Source: CBIFVZ01 sp966185765 | Lineage (GTDB): Bacteria > Pseudomonadota > Gammaproteobacteria > Enterobacterales > Enterobacteriaceae | NCBI GenBank assembly: GCA_966185765.1 | Contig: CBIFVZ010000023.1 | Coordinates: forward strand, 1-45,182 | Length of the DNA stretch: 45,182 nt | Direction: 5' to 3' | Shown here: piece after piece, positions 33,276 through 41,718 of the stretch | Layout of the letters: each line of letters starts with the position of its first letter | How positions within the stretch are numbered: the stretch's first letter is position 1 | Notes under the pieces: model-generated | Told to the model about the DNA's origin: nothing | The model's database searches: none | Seen by the model: the letters and a program-made list of their open reading frames with translations, nothing else | Made by a program: the position numbers and the translations under genes

Positions 33276-35444
33276 CTAACGCTGGGCTGGTTTTGCTCGC
33301 TTTTTCGCCGCCGGTTTCGGCGTCTGACGCTGGTGCGCCACCGGCGTATGTTTGGTCAACGCCGGACGAGTATGGCGGTTCTGGCGACGCGCTTCGCGCA
33401 TCTCTTCCAGCGTCGGCGCTGGCACCAGGCACTCCCGGCGACCACCAATCAGGTGTTTTTTACCCATCGCTTCCAGCGCCTGACGAATCAGCGCCCAGTT
33501 GGCCGGATCGTGATAGCGCAGCAGCGCTTTATGCAGACGACGCTGCTTGTCGCCTTTTGGTATCACCACATCTTCACTTTTATAACCAATTTTGCCCAGC
33601 GGGTTCTTGCCGGTGTAATACATGGTTGTAGAGTTAGCCAGCGGCGACGGATAGAAGTTCTGCACCTGATCGAGGCGGAAGCGGTGGCGCTTAAGCCACA
33701 GCGCCAGGTTCACCATGTCCTCGTCCGTGGTGCCAGGATGCGCCGAGATAAAATACGGGATCAGGTACTGCTCTTTGCCCGCCTGCTTCGAATACATATC
33801 AAACAGCTGTTTAAAGCGGTCATAGCTGCCCATGCCTGGCTTCATCATCTTCGACAACGGTCCCTGCTCGGTATGCTCCGGGGCAATCTTCAGGTAGCCG
33901 CCCACATGGTGCGACGCCAGCTCTTTGATATAGCGCGGATCTTCCACCGCAATGTCATAGCGTACCCCGGAGGCAATGAGGATCTTTTTAATGCCTTTCA
34001 ACTCACGGGCGCGGCGGTACAGATTGATGGTCGGCTCATGGTTGGTGTCCATATGCGGACAGATATCCGGGTAGACGCAGGACAGGCGGCGGCAGGTCTG
34101 CTCGGCGCGCGGCGATTTACAGCGCAGCATATACATATTGGCGGTCGGGCCACCGAGATCGGAAATAATGCCGGTAAAACCCGGCACGGTGTCGCGAATG
34201 GCTTCGATCTCGTTGATTATTGAGTCTTCAGAGCGGCTCTGAATGATGCGCCCTTCGTGCTCGGTAATGGAGCAGAAGGAGCAGCCACCAAAACAGCCGC
34301 GCATGATGTTAACCGAGAAGCGAATCATTTCATACGCCGGAATGCGGCTTTTACCGTAAGACGGATGCGGGATACGCTGATAAGGCAGCGCAAAGACGTG
34401 GTCCATTTCCTCGGTAGAAAGCGGAATAGCGGGCGGGTTTATCCAGATGTAGCGTTCACCGTGCTTTTGCATCAGCGCACGGGCGCAGCCCGGGTTGGTT
34501 TCATGGTGCAGGATGCGCGAAGCGTGGGCGTACATCACTTTGTCATTTTTTACTTTCTCAAACGACGGCAGCAGCACATAGGTTTTCTCCCACGGCTTCG
34601 GGCGCGGCAACTGCACCGTAATGGGCTTCGCTTCGGCAGGCTCTGGCGTTTTACCGTCAGCGCACGGCAGGTCTTCGCCGTAAGGATGTGGAATCGGGTC
34701 AATGCGCCCGGGCGTGTCGAGGCGGGTGGAATCTACGCCCACCCAGCCGGGCAGCGCTTCTTTACGGATAATAGCGGTATTGCGCACGTCAACGATTTCG
34801 CTAATCGGCTCGCCCTGCGCCAGACGGTGCGCCACTTCCACCAGCGGGCGCTCGCCGTTGCCGAACATCAGCATATCGGCTTTGGCATCAAAGAGCACCG
34901 AGCGGCGCACGGTGTCGGACCAGTAATCATAGTGCGCGGTGCGCCGCAGGCTGGCCTCAATGCCGCCCAGAATTACCGGCACATCGCGCCAGGCTTCTTT
35001 GCAGCGCTGGGTGTAGACCACGGTGGCTCTGTCCGGGCGCTTGCCGCCTACGTTGTCTGCGGTGTAAGCGTCGTCATGGCGCAGCTTACGATCGGCGGTG
35101 TAGCGGTTAATCATTGAGTCCATGTTGCCTGCGGTCACGCCAAAGAACAGGTTTGGCTTACCAAGACGCATGAAGTCATCTTTACTGTTCCAGTCCGGCT
35201 GCGAGATGATCCCAACGCGAAAGCCCTGCGCTTCCAGCATGCGGCCACAGATAGCCATGCCAAAGCTTGGGTGATCGACATACGCATCGCCGGTAACAAT
35301 AATGATATCGCAGCTGTCCCAGCCCAGCAGATCCATCTCCTCACGCGACATGGGCAAAAACGGCGCCGGGCCGAAGCAGGCAGCCCAGTATTTAGGCCAT
35401 GAGAAAAGATCGCGATCGGGCTGAATCAGGGAGGTTGCGCTCAT
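33276..35444 (-). CDS. ygiQ: YgiQ, radical SAM family protein
   Basis: A 722-residue radical SAM protein of the UPF0313 family. The iron-sulfur motif CFGGCSFCS (CxxxCxxC) is present, preceded by the N-terminal domain (SCDIIIVTGDAYVDHPSFG) and followed by HAGGCTGPTAN-like blocks (IISDLGGPTANMY), PDICPHMD and ISAHPGTTDEDMVNLA. The C-terminus is a basic, Pro- and Lys-rich tail, as in homologues. The reaction is not established. It is a single gene between the barstar gene and ftsP, all on the minus strand. Length is close to E. coli YgiQ (739). Confidence 0.96.
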   Translation of the reverse strand: MSATSLIQPDRDLFSWPKYWAACFGPAPFLPMSREEMDLLGWDSCDIIIVTGDAYVDHPSFGMAICGRMLEAQGFRVGIISQPDWNSKDDFMRLGKPNLFFGVTAGNMDSMINRYTADRKLRHDDAYTADNVGGKRPDRATVVYTQRCKEAWRDVPVILGGIEASLRRTAHYDYWSDTVRRSVLFDAKADMLMFGNGERPLVEVAHRLAQGEPISEIVDVRNTAIIRKEALPGWVGVDSTRLDTPGRIDPIPHPYGEDLPCADGKTPEPAEAKPITVQLPRPKPWEKTYVLLPSFEKVKNDKVMYAHASRILHHETNPGCARALMQKHGERYIWINPPAIPLSTEEMDHVFALPYQRIPHPSYGKSRIPAYEMIRFSVNIMRGCFGGCSFCSITEHEGRIIQSRSEDSIINEIEAIRDTVPGFTGIISDLGGPTANMYMLRCKSPRAEQTCRRLSCVYPDICPHMDTNHEPTINLYRRARELKGIKKILIASGVRYDIAVEDPRYIKELASHHVGGYLKIAPEHTEQGPLSKMMKPGMGSYDRFKQLFDMYSKQAGKEQYLIPYFISAHPGTTDEDMVNLALWLKRHRFRLDQVQNFYPSPLANSTTMYYTGKNPLGKIGYKSEDVVIPKGDKQRRLHKALLRYHDPANWALIRQALEAMGKKHLIGGRRECLVPAPTLEEMREARRQNRHTRPALTKHTPVAHQRQTPKPAAKKRAKPAQR

Positions 35445-35551
35445 AATGTTCCGGGGATTGCGTTAAAAACCATCAAAGGGCGTGGATTATACGCTTTGTC
35501 GTCAGGCGAAATGAAGGGTTTTGTGTCTGGCCCGGCGCCGGGCCAGAAAAA

Positions 35552-36967
35552 TCAAGGCGCTGGGTTTACCACAATCTGGCCCAGTGAGCCGCGATCGGCC
35601 ATTTCCAGCGTCTGGCTGCCAAACAGAAACGGGAAATGTTCCCAGGAAGGCTGGCTGAAATAAACCAGCAGCTGCACCTGGCCGTCCACCCACACCGTAT
35701 CTTTCCAGCCACGATCTTCGCCAAACGGCAGCGCGCCGTTGACATCCTGTACCAGGAAACGTGCGCCTTCGATATAAAAAGGCTGCGGCGTGTCGGCACG
35801 AACCGTCCAACGCTCCCAGTTGCCCTGAAGCGTGGTGATATCAATGCGCTTCATGTCCCATAGCTGTCCATTGATACCCGGATCGCTACCAAGTGTGATG
35901 TCGCGTGAGCGCACGGGCGAACCGTTAATGATTTCATCTGGCAGCAGGCGCATCGGCAGGTTATCGGTCACCAGCGGCAGCAGGCCGCCCGGGCGCAATG
36001 TCAGCACCAGCGTGGACACCAGAATAGATGACGGTTCAAAAAAGCCGCGAATACGCTCGACCAGCGTCGCCGCCTCGCCGCAGGTCAACGAAACCTCAGT
36101 ACCATCGCTCATATCAACCAGAATTTCACGTCGCTCGCCCGGGGCCAGCGACAGCTGCTTAACTGACACAGGTGCCGGTAAAAAACCCTGATCGCTTGCG
36201 ATAACATGCAACGGACGGCCATCGCTGAACTGAAGCTGATAGTGGCGGGCGTTGGAGGCATTAAGCAAACGCAGGCGCACCCAACCACGCGAGACCTCCA
36301 CAAACGGGTTTTGCACACCGTTGACTACCAGACGGTCACCCACAAAGCCGCCGCTACCCGGCTCGCTGTACTCCGGCGCACCAAAGTTATCCAGCCGCTT
36401 GTCCTGAATAATGACCGGAAAATCGTCCACGCCGTAGTTTTTGGGGATGGGCAGTGATTTACTGACCTCATCTTCCACCAGCCACATACCCGCAAGCCCG
36501 GTGTAAACCTGGCGCGCGGCGCGGTTAGGGGTGTTAGCACGATACCAGAGCGTGGCCGCTTGCTGGCGAATTGGCAGCACCGGCGCCCATTCTGCGCCCG
36601 GCGACATCATACGCGCAGCGCCACCGATAAGCGCGCCTGGCACCTGCAGGCCGTTAACGGCCATCGCCACGTTTTCCTGCAGCCGGTTGCTGTAAATCAT
36701 TTTGACGTCGTCACCGCTCCAGACGCGGATGGTCGGCCCCATGTAGCTGCCGTTAAAGCCCCAGACCGAGGCTTTACTGCCAGAGCCAGTAAATGACCAG
36801 TGGCTGCGCTGCATGGTTAAAAAGAGGGGCTGGCCACGGCGGGATTCCAGCAGCGGTGGCAGCGGCAACGGGGGCTGCTGGCTGGCGGCATTTGCCCTCA
36901 GCGGCACTGCACCTGCGCATAGCGCAATTCCCGATGCCTGAATAAACTGACGCCGACTGAGTGACAT
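35552..36967 (-). CDS. ftsP: FtsP (SufI), Tat-exported cell-division protein
   Basis: A 471-residue periplasmic protein with the multicopper-oxidase fold but without copper-binding residues; in E. coli it protects the divisome under stress. The Tat signal SRRQFIQ is at residues 4-10, with cleavage likely after RANA. ATG 36967 is used because AAGG lies 7 nt upstream and the signal then starts exactly as in E. coli (MSLSRRQF); the 6-residue longer frame is unlikely. Conserved blocks include PTIRVWSGDDVKMIYSNRLQ and LRLLNASNARHYQLQ. It lies 65 bp downstream of plsC in the same direction. Confidence 0.97.
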   Translation of the reverse strand: MSLSRRQFIQASGIALCAGAVPLRANAASQQPPLPLPPLLESRRGQPLFLTMQRSHWSFTGSGSKASVWGFNGSYMGPTIRVWSGDDVKMIYSNRLQENVAMAVNGLQVPGALIGGAARMMSPGAEWAPVLPIRQQAATLWYRANTPNRAARQVYTGLAGMWLVEDEVSKSLPIPKNYGVDDFPVIIQDKRLDNFGAPEYSEPGSGGFVGDRLVVNGVQNPFVEVSRGWVRLRLLNASNARHYQLQFSDGRPLHVIASDQGFLPAPVSVKQLSLAPGERREILVDMSDGTEVSLTCGEAATLVERIRGFFEPSSILVSTLVLTLRPGGLLPLVTDNLPMRLLPDEIINGSPVRSRDITLGSDPGINGQLWDMKRIDITTLQGNWERWTVRADTPQPFYIEGARFLVQDVNGALPFGEDRGWKDTVWVDGQVQLLVYFSQPSWEHFPFLFGSQTLEMADRGSLGQIVVNPAP

Positions 36968-37032
36968 AATTAAACCTTGCTCCATGAAAAAACCGGGCAG
37001 TGAAGATATCCGGCTACTGAAAATAAGTGAAT

Positions 37033-37779
37033 CTACTTTTTATGGGCTTTTTGCGCGGCTTCGCGCTCTGCCACTTCTTTATCCAGGGCGTCGATTTTAT
37101 CCAGCATCAACGCCCGGCAGTGGGCAGCCAGCTCACGCACCTGATCTTTATTGTATGTGCTAACGTCTACCGGCGGCAGCATTTCAACAATCACCAGCCC
37201 ATTATTCCAGCGATTAAGCTTAATTTTATTACTGGTGTTAGAAACGCATACCGGAATGATGGGGACACCTGCGGCAATGGCTGCGTGAAAGGCACCGGTT
37301 TTAAACGGCAGCAGACCGCGCCCTCGGCTACGGGTCCCTTCCGGGAACATCCAGATAGAGATGGTGCGCTCGCGAAACTGCCTGACGACTTGCGCGATGG
37401 TGCCGTGCGCTTTTGCGCGGTTGTTACGGTCAATCAGCAGGTTGCCAGTCAGCCAGTAGAGCTGGCCGAAAAACGGGATCCACAGCAGGCTTTTTTTACC
37501 CACGGTCACGGTTGGCGGCTGAACAATGCGCGATGCCGTCACCATATCGTAATTATTCTGGTGGTTAGCAATATAAATGGCGTTGCCATAGTTCTCTGCG
37601 CCCTGCGGTTTACGGGTTTCAACCTTCAGGCCAAACACCACGGCCAGGCGGCCAAACATATGGCCGAAGGTGGCGACATGGCGCGGGTCTCGCGGACGGA
37701 ACAGACACCAGACAGAACCAAAAATACAAACCAAAAGACTGTACAGTACAACGATAATAAAACGAGCAATCAATAACAT
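37033..37779 (-). CDS. plsC: PlsC, 1-acyl-sn-glycerol-3-phosphate acyltransferase
   Basis: A 248-residue inner-membrane enzyme that acylates lysophosphatidic acid to phosphatidic acid, the second step of phospholipid synthesis. The N-terminal membrane helix (IARFIIVVLYSLLVCIFG) is followed by the catalytic HX4D box (NHQNNYD, His73 and Asp78) and the acceptor-binding FPEGTRSRGRG (about 144-154). The C-terminus is basic, as in E. coli. Essential in most bacteria. Located between parC and ftsP in the conserved E. coli order. Confidence 0.98.
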   Translation of the reverse strand: MLLIARFIIVVLYSLLVCIFGSVWCLFRPRDPRHVATFGHMFGRLAVVFGLKVETRKPQGAENYGNAIYIANHQNNYDMVTASRIVQPPTVTVGKKSLLWIPFFGQLYWLTGNLLIDRNNRAKAHGTIAQVVRQFRERTISIWMFPEGTRSRGRGLLPFKTGAFHAAIAAGVPIIPVCVSNTSNKIKLNRWNNGLVIVEMLPPVDVSTYNKDQVRELAAHCRALMLDKIDALDKEVAEREAAQKAHKK

Positions 37780-37940
37780 AACAACCTCAGAAACGGCAGC
37801 CGCTGAACAGTATACTGGCTTTCGTGTAAAACGCAGCGGCCTGTCAGCATGTCCATGTTAGCCATGAAGGTGAGGAACCCAGACGGTTATTCTTATGCTC
37901 ATAATGAGAATTAACAATGGGTCTGGCAGGAAAAACGCGT

Positions 37941-37976
37941 GCGGCACCGGAACAAGGTTGCGTTATCCGGTGCCGC
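37941..37976 (-). terminator. parC: Terminator of parC
   Basis: GCGGCACCGGA (37941-37951) and TCCGGTGCCGC (37966-37976), an 11-bp perfect stem, 10 bp after the parC stop. On the minus strand it is followed within 5 nt by TTTTT. Confidence 0.75.
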
Positions 37977-37985
37977 TGCGTTGCA

Positions 37986-40256
37986 TTACTCTTCGCTGTC
38001 GTCGCCCGCAGCACGGCGCGGCGCGTCAACTTCCACACTATCAATACGCTGTAATCCACGCATCAACGTACCGCGACGCCCGCGCTCGGTACGCACCTTC
38101 TGTAACTCTTCCGGGCGCAGCTTCAGCTTGCGTTTGCCAACGTGGATGGTGACGCCACTTTGCGGCGGCAGGATGTTGAGATACGCCAGTCTGTCGGTCC
38201 CTGCAGCAGCCTCGGCAGACGGAATTGAGATGATTTTGTTGCCTTTGCCTTTGGAAAGTTGCGGTAACTCGCCCACCGGGAACATCAACATACGTCCTGC
38301 GGCCGTGATCGCGAGCAGCATATCCTCGTCGTTGTGAATTTCCAGCGGCGGCAGCACGCGAGCATTGTCCGGCAGGGTAATGAGCGCTTTACCCGCGCGG
38401 TTACGCGCCACGAGATCGTTAAAGGTACAGATAAAGCCGTAACCGGCATCAGAAGCCATGAGCAGTTTTCTGTCATCCGGCGCCATCATCACCTGCTCAA
38501 CCGTCGCACCCGGCGGCAATGTCAGTTTAGCGGTCAGCGGTTCGCCCTGACCGCGCGCCGACGGCAGCGTTATCGGGTCCAGCGCGTAACTGCGCCCGGT
38601 GGAGTCAATAAACACCACAGGCTGGTTACTCTTGCCCTTAGCGCTCGCAAGATAGCTGTCGCCAGCTTTGTAGCTCAGGCTCGCGGCATCAATATCGTGG
38701 CCTTTGGCGCTACGCACCCAGCCCATCTGCGAGAGCACAATAGTGACCGCTTCAGACGGCATCATGTCGTGCTCGTTCATGGCCTTCGCTTCTGCACGTT
38801 CGCGCAGCGGAGAGCGTCTGTCATCGCCGAAGGCTTCAGCATCGGCCTGCAGCTCTTTTTTCAACAGCGTGTTCATGCGGCGCTCAGAGCCAAGCGTTGC
38901 CTGTAACTGATCGCGCTCTTTTTCAAGGTCACTCTGCTCACCGCGAATTTTCATCTCTTCAAGCTTCGCCAGGTGGCGCAGTTTCAGCTCAAGGATAGCT
39001 TCGGCCTGGGTTTCACTTAACGCAAAACGCTCAATCAGTACCGGCTTCGGCTCGTCTTCACTGCGAATGATATGAATCACTTCGTCAATGTTGAGGAACG
39101 CCGTCAGCAAACCCTCAAGGATATGCAGGCGCTTGAGCACTTTGTCCAGACGGTAATTCAGACGACGGCGCACCGTGTCGCGGCGATAGACCAGCCACTC
39201 GCTCAGGATTTCAAGCAGGTTTTTCACCGCCGGACGCCCGTCGAGGCCAATCATGTTGAGGTTAATGCGGTAGCTTTTTTCCAGATCGGTGGTGGCAAAC
39301 AGGTGGTTCATCACCTGCTCCATATCCACGCGGTTGGAGCGCGGTACAATCACCAGACGGGTCGGGTTTTCGTGGTCAGATTCATCACGCAGGTCGTCCA
39401 CCATCGGCAGCTTTTTCGCACGCATCTGGTTAGCGATTTGCTCCAGCACGCGTGCGCCGGAAACCTGGTGTGGCAGCGCGGTAATCACCACCGCGCCATC
39501 TTCCTTCGACCACACGGCGCGCATACGCACAGAGCCACGGCCATTCTGGTAGATTTTGCGGATTTCGTCACGTGGCGTAATGATTTCTGCCTCGGTCGGA
39601 TAGTCCGGACCGTGAACGATATCCAGCAGCGCGTCCAGCGTGGTGTTCGGCTGTTCAATCAGCGTGATGGCCGCCTGCGCCACCTCTTTAAGGTTATGCG
39701 GTGGAATATCGGTTGCCATGCCAACCGCGATGCCGGTCGTGCCGTTCAGCAGAATGTTCGGCAGACGTGCGGGCAGCATTTTTGGCTCGCTCAGCGTGCC
39801 GTCGAAGTTAGGTACAAAATCCACGGTGCCCTGGCCCAGCTCGCTTAACAGCAGCTCGGCATATTTTGACAGGCGAGACTCGGTATAACGCATCGCCGCA
39901 AAGGATTTCGGGTCGTCCGGCGCCCCCCAGTTGCCCTGGCCGTCCACCAGCGGATAACGGTAGGAGAACGGCTGCGCCATCAGCACCATCGCTTCATAAC
40001 AGGCGCTGTCGCCGTGAGGATGGTATTTACCCAGTACATCACCGACGGTACGTGCGGATTTTTTAAATTTGGCGCTGGCGTTCAGCCCCAGCTCCGACAT
40101 GGAATAGATAATACGACGCTGAACCGGCTTGAGGCCGTCACCAATAAACGGCAGCGCGCGGTCCATGATGACGTACATGGAATAGTTCAGATAGGCGTTT
40201 TCCGTGAACTGGTGCAGTGCGAGACGCTCTGTACCGTCATGAGTCATATCGCTCAT
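37986..40256 (-). CDS. parC: ParC, topoisomerase IV subunit A
   Basis: A 756-residue DNA-cleaving subunit of topoisomerase IV, which decatenates daughter chromosomes with ParE. The catalytic Tyr lies in AAMRYTESRLS (about Tyr124). The quinolone-determining region reads HPHGDSACYEAMV, with Ser and Glu at the positions equivalent to E. coli 80 and 84, the susceptible form. The C-terminal beta-pinwheel repeats end in DDSEE. ATG 40256 is chosen; a TTG 39 bp upstream would add a non-conserved 13 residues. Compared with E. coli, the N-terminus has 4 extra residues (MSDMTHDGTERLALH). Confidence 0.98.
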   Translation of the reverse strand: MSDMTHDGTERLALHQFTENAYLNYSMYVIMDRALPFIGDGLKPVQRRIIYSMSELGLNASAKFKKSARTVGDVLGKYHPHGDSACYEAMVLMAQPFSYRYPLVDGQGNWGAPDDPKSFAAMRYTESRLSKYAELLLSELGQGTVDFVPNFDGTLSEPKMLPARLPNILLNGTTGIAVGMATDIPPHNLKEVAQAAITLIEQPNTTLDALLDIVHGPDYPTEAEIITPRDEIRKIYQNGRGSVRMRAVWSKEDGAVVITALPHQVSGARVLEQIANQMRAKKLPMVDDLRDESDHENPTRLVIVPRSNRVDMEQVMNHLFATTDLEKSYRINLNMIGLDGRPAVKNLLEILSEWLVYRRDTVRRRLNYRLDKVLKRLHILEGLLTAFLNIDEVIHIIRSEDEPKPVLIERFALSETQAEAILELKLRHLAKLEEMKIRGEQSDLEKERDQLQATLGSERRMNTLLKKELQADAEAFGDDRRSPLRERAEAKAMNEHDMMPSEAVTIVLSQMGWVRSAKGHDIDAASLSYKAGDSYLASAKGKSNQPVVFIDSTGRSYALDPITLPSARGQGEPLTAKLTLPPGATVEQVMMAPDDRKLLMASDAGYGFICTFNDLVARNRAGKALITLPDNARVLPPLEIHNDEDMLLAITAAGRMLMFPVGELPQLSKGKGNKIISIPSAEAAAGTDRLAYLNILPPQSGVTIHVGKRKLKLRPEELQKVRTERGRRGTLMRGLQRIDSVEVDAPRRAAGDDSEE

Positions 40257-40396
40257 TAATCGTAGATCCTCAGAAAGGCGGTCGCCGTCAGACAAAACGG
40301 CAATATTGCCTCAGATAATACAGTATCTGACCCACTGACGCACAAGGAAGGACAATTATTGCTTCTCACGCAAAAGTCTTTGCACATTTTTCCGAC

Positions 40397-40424
40397 TTGA
40401 GCGTGACGTTGTTCACATTATAAT
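40397..40424 (+). promoter_or_regulatory. mdaB: Predicted sigma-70 promoter of mdaB
   Basis: TTGAGC (40397-40402) and a perfect TATAAT (40419-40424) with 16-bp spacing, 33 bp before the mdaB start. Confidence 0.7.
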
Positions 40425-40457
40425 CGTCGGCAAATGATTTCTGGTAGAGGCAACATC

Positions 40458-41039
40458 ATGAGCAACATTCTGATTATTAATGGCGCTAAAAAATTCGCCC
40501 ATTCCAACGGCCAGCTTAACGACACGTTGACTGACGTCGCAGTGAGCTTCCTGCGTGACCGGGGCCACGAGGTGCAGGTCACCCGTGCTGATGAAGACTA
40601 CGATATTCAGGCTGAAGTGGCGAAATTCCAGTGGGCTGACACCATCATCTGGCAGATGCCGGGTTGGTGGATGGGTGAACCCTGGACTGTGAAAAAATAT
40701 ATCGATGATGTGTTCACTGAAGGCCACGGCACTTTGTATGCCAGCGATGGACGTAGCCGCAAAGACGCCTCTAAAAAATACGGCTCCGGCGGCCTGATGC
40801 AGGGCACTAAATATATGCTGTCCCTGACCTGGAACGCGCCGTTAGATGCCTTTACTGACAAAGATCAGTTCTTCCACGGCGTTGGCGTTGACGGTGTGTA
40901 TCTGCATTTCCACAAGGCCAACCAGTTCCTTGGTATGGAAAGCCTGCCGACCTTTATCGTTAATGACGTTATTAAAATGCCGGACGTTCCGACTTATATC
41001 GCAGAATACCGCAAACACCTGGGCGAGATTTTTGCTTAA
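40458..41039 (+). CDS. mdaB: MdaB, NADPH:quinone oxidoreductase
   Basis: A 193-residue flavodoxin-like FAD enzyme that reduces quinones by two electrons, protecting against redox-cycling drugs. Motifs: NILIINGAKKFAHSNGQLNDTL, WQMPGWWMGEPWTVKKYIDDVF, YGSGGLMQGTKYMLSLTWNAP. Length equals E. coli MdaB. ATG 40458 follows AGAGGCA; the in-frame ATG at 40434 lies only 10 nt after the predicted -10 box and is less likely. It is followed by ygiN at 102 bp, and the two form a quinone redox pair. Confidence 0.97.
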   Translation: MSNILIINGAKKFAHSNGQLNDTLTDVAVSFLRDRGHEVQVTRADEDYDIQAEVAKFQWADTIIWQMPGWWMGEPWTVKKYIDDVFTEGHGTLYASDGRSRKDASKKYGSGGLMQGTKYMLSLTWNAPLDAFTDKDQFFHGVGVDGVYLHFHKANQFLGMESLPTFIVNDVIKMPDVPTYIAEYRKHLGEIFA

Positions 41040-41141
41040 CTGTCGTCCGGTTTCCATTCCGGGACTCACACTGGTTGCATGTGCGCAGTTGCGCTGGCAA
41101 CCTGTGTCCATACGGATTACGACAACAGGAGTTAATCAAAA

Positions 41142-41456
41142 ATGCTGACAGTGATTGCCGATATTCGCACTCGCCCGGGCCAACATCACCGCCAGGCGGT
41201 GCTTGACGCGTTCGCTAAGATTGTGCCGACCGTGCTTGCGGAGGCGGGCTGTCACGGCTATGCGCCGCTGGTAGACCATCACGCGCAGGTTGATTTCCAG
41301 ACCCTGGCGCCTGACGCCATTACGATGGTCGAAAAATGGGATAGCGTGGCGCACCTTGAAGCGCATCTGCAAACCTCACACATGCAAGCCTGGTCGCAGG
41401 AAGTGAAAGAACACGTGCTCGAAACCCGTATTCGCATTCTCGAAGACGGTCTTTAG
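41142..41456 (+). CDS. ygiN: YgiN, quinol monooxygenase
   Basis: A 104-residue ABM-domain protein. In E. coli it oxidises menadiol back to menadione, completing a quinone cycle with MdaB. It has the small ferredoxin-like fold pattern (MLTVIADIRTRPGQHHRQAVLDAFAKIVPTVLAEAGCHGYAP...MVEKWDSVAHLEAHLQTSHM). AACAGGAG lies upstream of ATG. Followed by its own terminator and then the repeat element, and convergent with parE. Confidence 0.97.
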   Translation: MLTVIADIRTRPGQHHRQAVLDAFAKIVPTVLAEAGCHGYAPLVDHHAQVDFQTLAPDAITMVEKWDSVAHLEAHLQTSHMQAWSQEVKEHVLETRIRILEDGL

Positions 41457-41471
41457 GCGCGTTGTCGGTGT

Positions 41472-41502
41472 AAAAAGCGATGCAAACCCGCATCGCTTTT
41501 TT
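41472..41502 (+). terminator. ygiN: Rho-independent terminator of ygiN
   Basis: AAAAAGCGATGC (41472-41483), loop AAACCC, GCATCGCTTTTTT (41490-41502). A strong stem with T-run, 15 bp after the stop. Confidence 0.92.
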
Positions 41503-41508
41503 ATTGGC

Positions 41509-41539
41509 AATAAAAAAACCGGTGCCCTGAGGCTCCGGT
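41509..41539 (-). terminator. parE: Terminator of parE (distal hairpin copy)
   Basis: On the minus strand the stem ACCGG...CCGGT is followed by TTTTTTT. The proximal hairpin copy (41681-41704), nearer parE, is perfect in the stem but has only TTT before the repeat body begins. Confidence 0.75.
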
Positions 41540-41704
41540 CAGATTGCTGACAAAGAAGGAAAAAACGTGGTTTTTCCTTCTTTGTGGTTAGCAGACGAAA
41601 ATCAATAAATTGATTTTCCTTATTTTTTATTGGGTGTCATCCATCCTGTCTGTGACAGGATGCGGTTTGTCATCAGTCTCAAACCGGTGCCCTGAGGCAC
41701 CGGT
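41516..41704 (+). repeat. Terminator-embedded repeat element, copy 2 (body 41540-41680)
   Basis: A 141-bp body, exactly the length of copy 1 and about 92% identical to it, flanked by 24-bp hairpin copies (41516-41539 and 41681-41704) that match at 23 positions. The flank sequence (AAACCGGTGCC-CTGA-GGCACCGGT) is unlike that of copy 1. Internal hairpins are perfect: the ACAAAGAAGGAAAAA stem (41550-41585), GAAAATCAAT-AA-ATTGATTTTC (41597-41618) and CATCCTGTC-TGT-GACAGGATG (41642-41662). Body ends are CAGATTGCTGAC and GTCATCAGTCTC, inverted repeats with two mismatches. Confidence 0.88.
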
Positions 41705-41718
41705 TTTCATCACGACAA

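Noticed and set aside
39990..40060. Quinolone-resistance change in ParC
   Set aside because: Residues equivalent to E. coli Ser80 and Glu84 are Ser and Glu (GDSACYE), the susceptible form.
40257..40295. TTG at 40295 as the start of parC
   Set aside because: The added 13 residues match nothing in ParC, and ATG 40256 begins with the conserved MSDM.
19138..41704. Interpretation of the three repeats as a CRISPR or REP array
   Set aside because: Copies are about 10-12 kb apart, not tandem, and have no spacers or 30-40 bp REP consensus.
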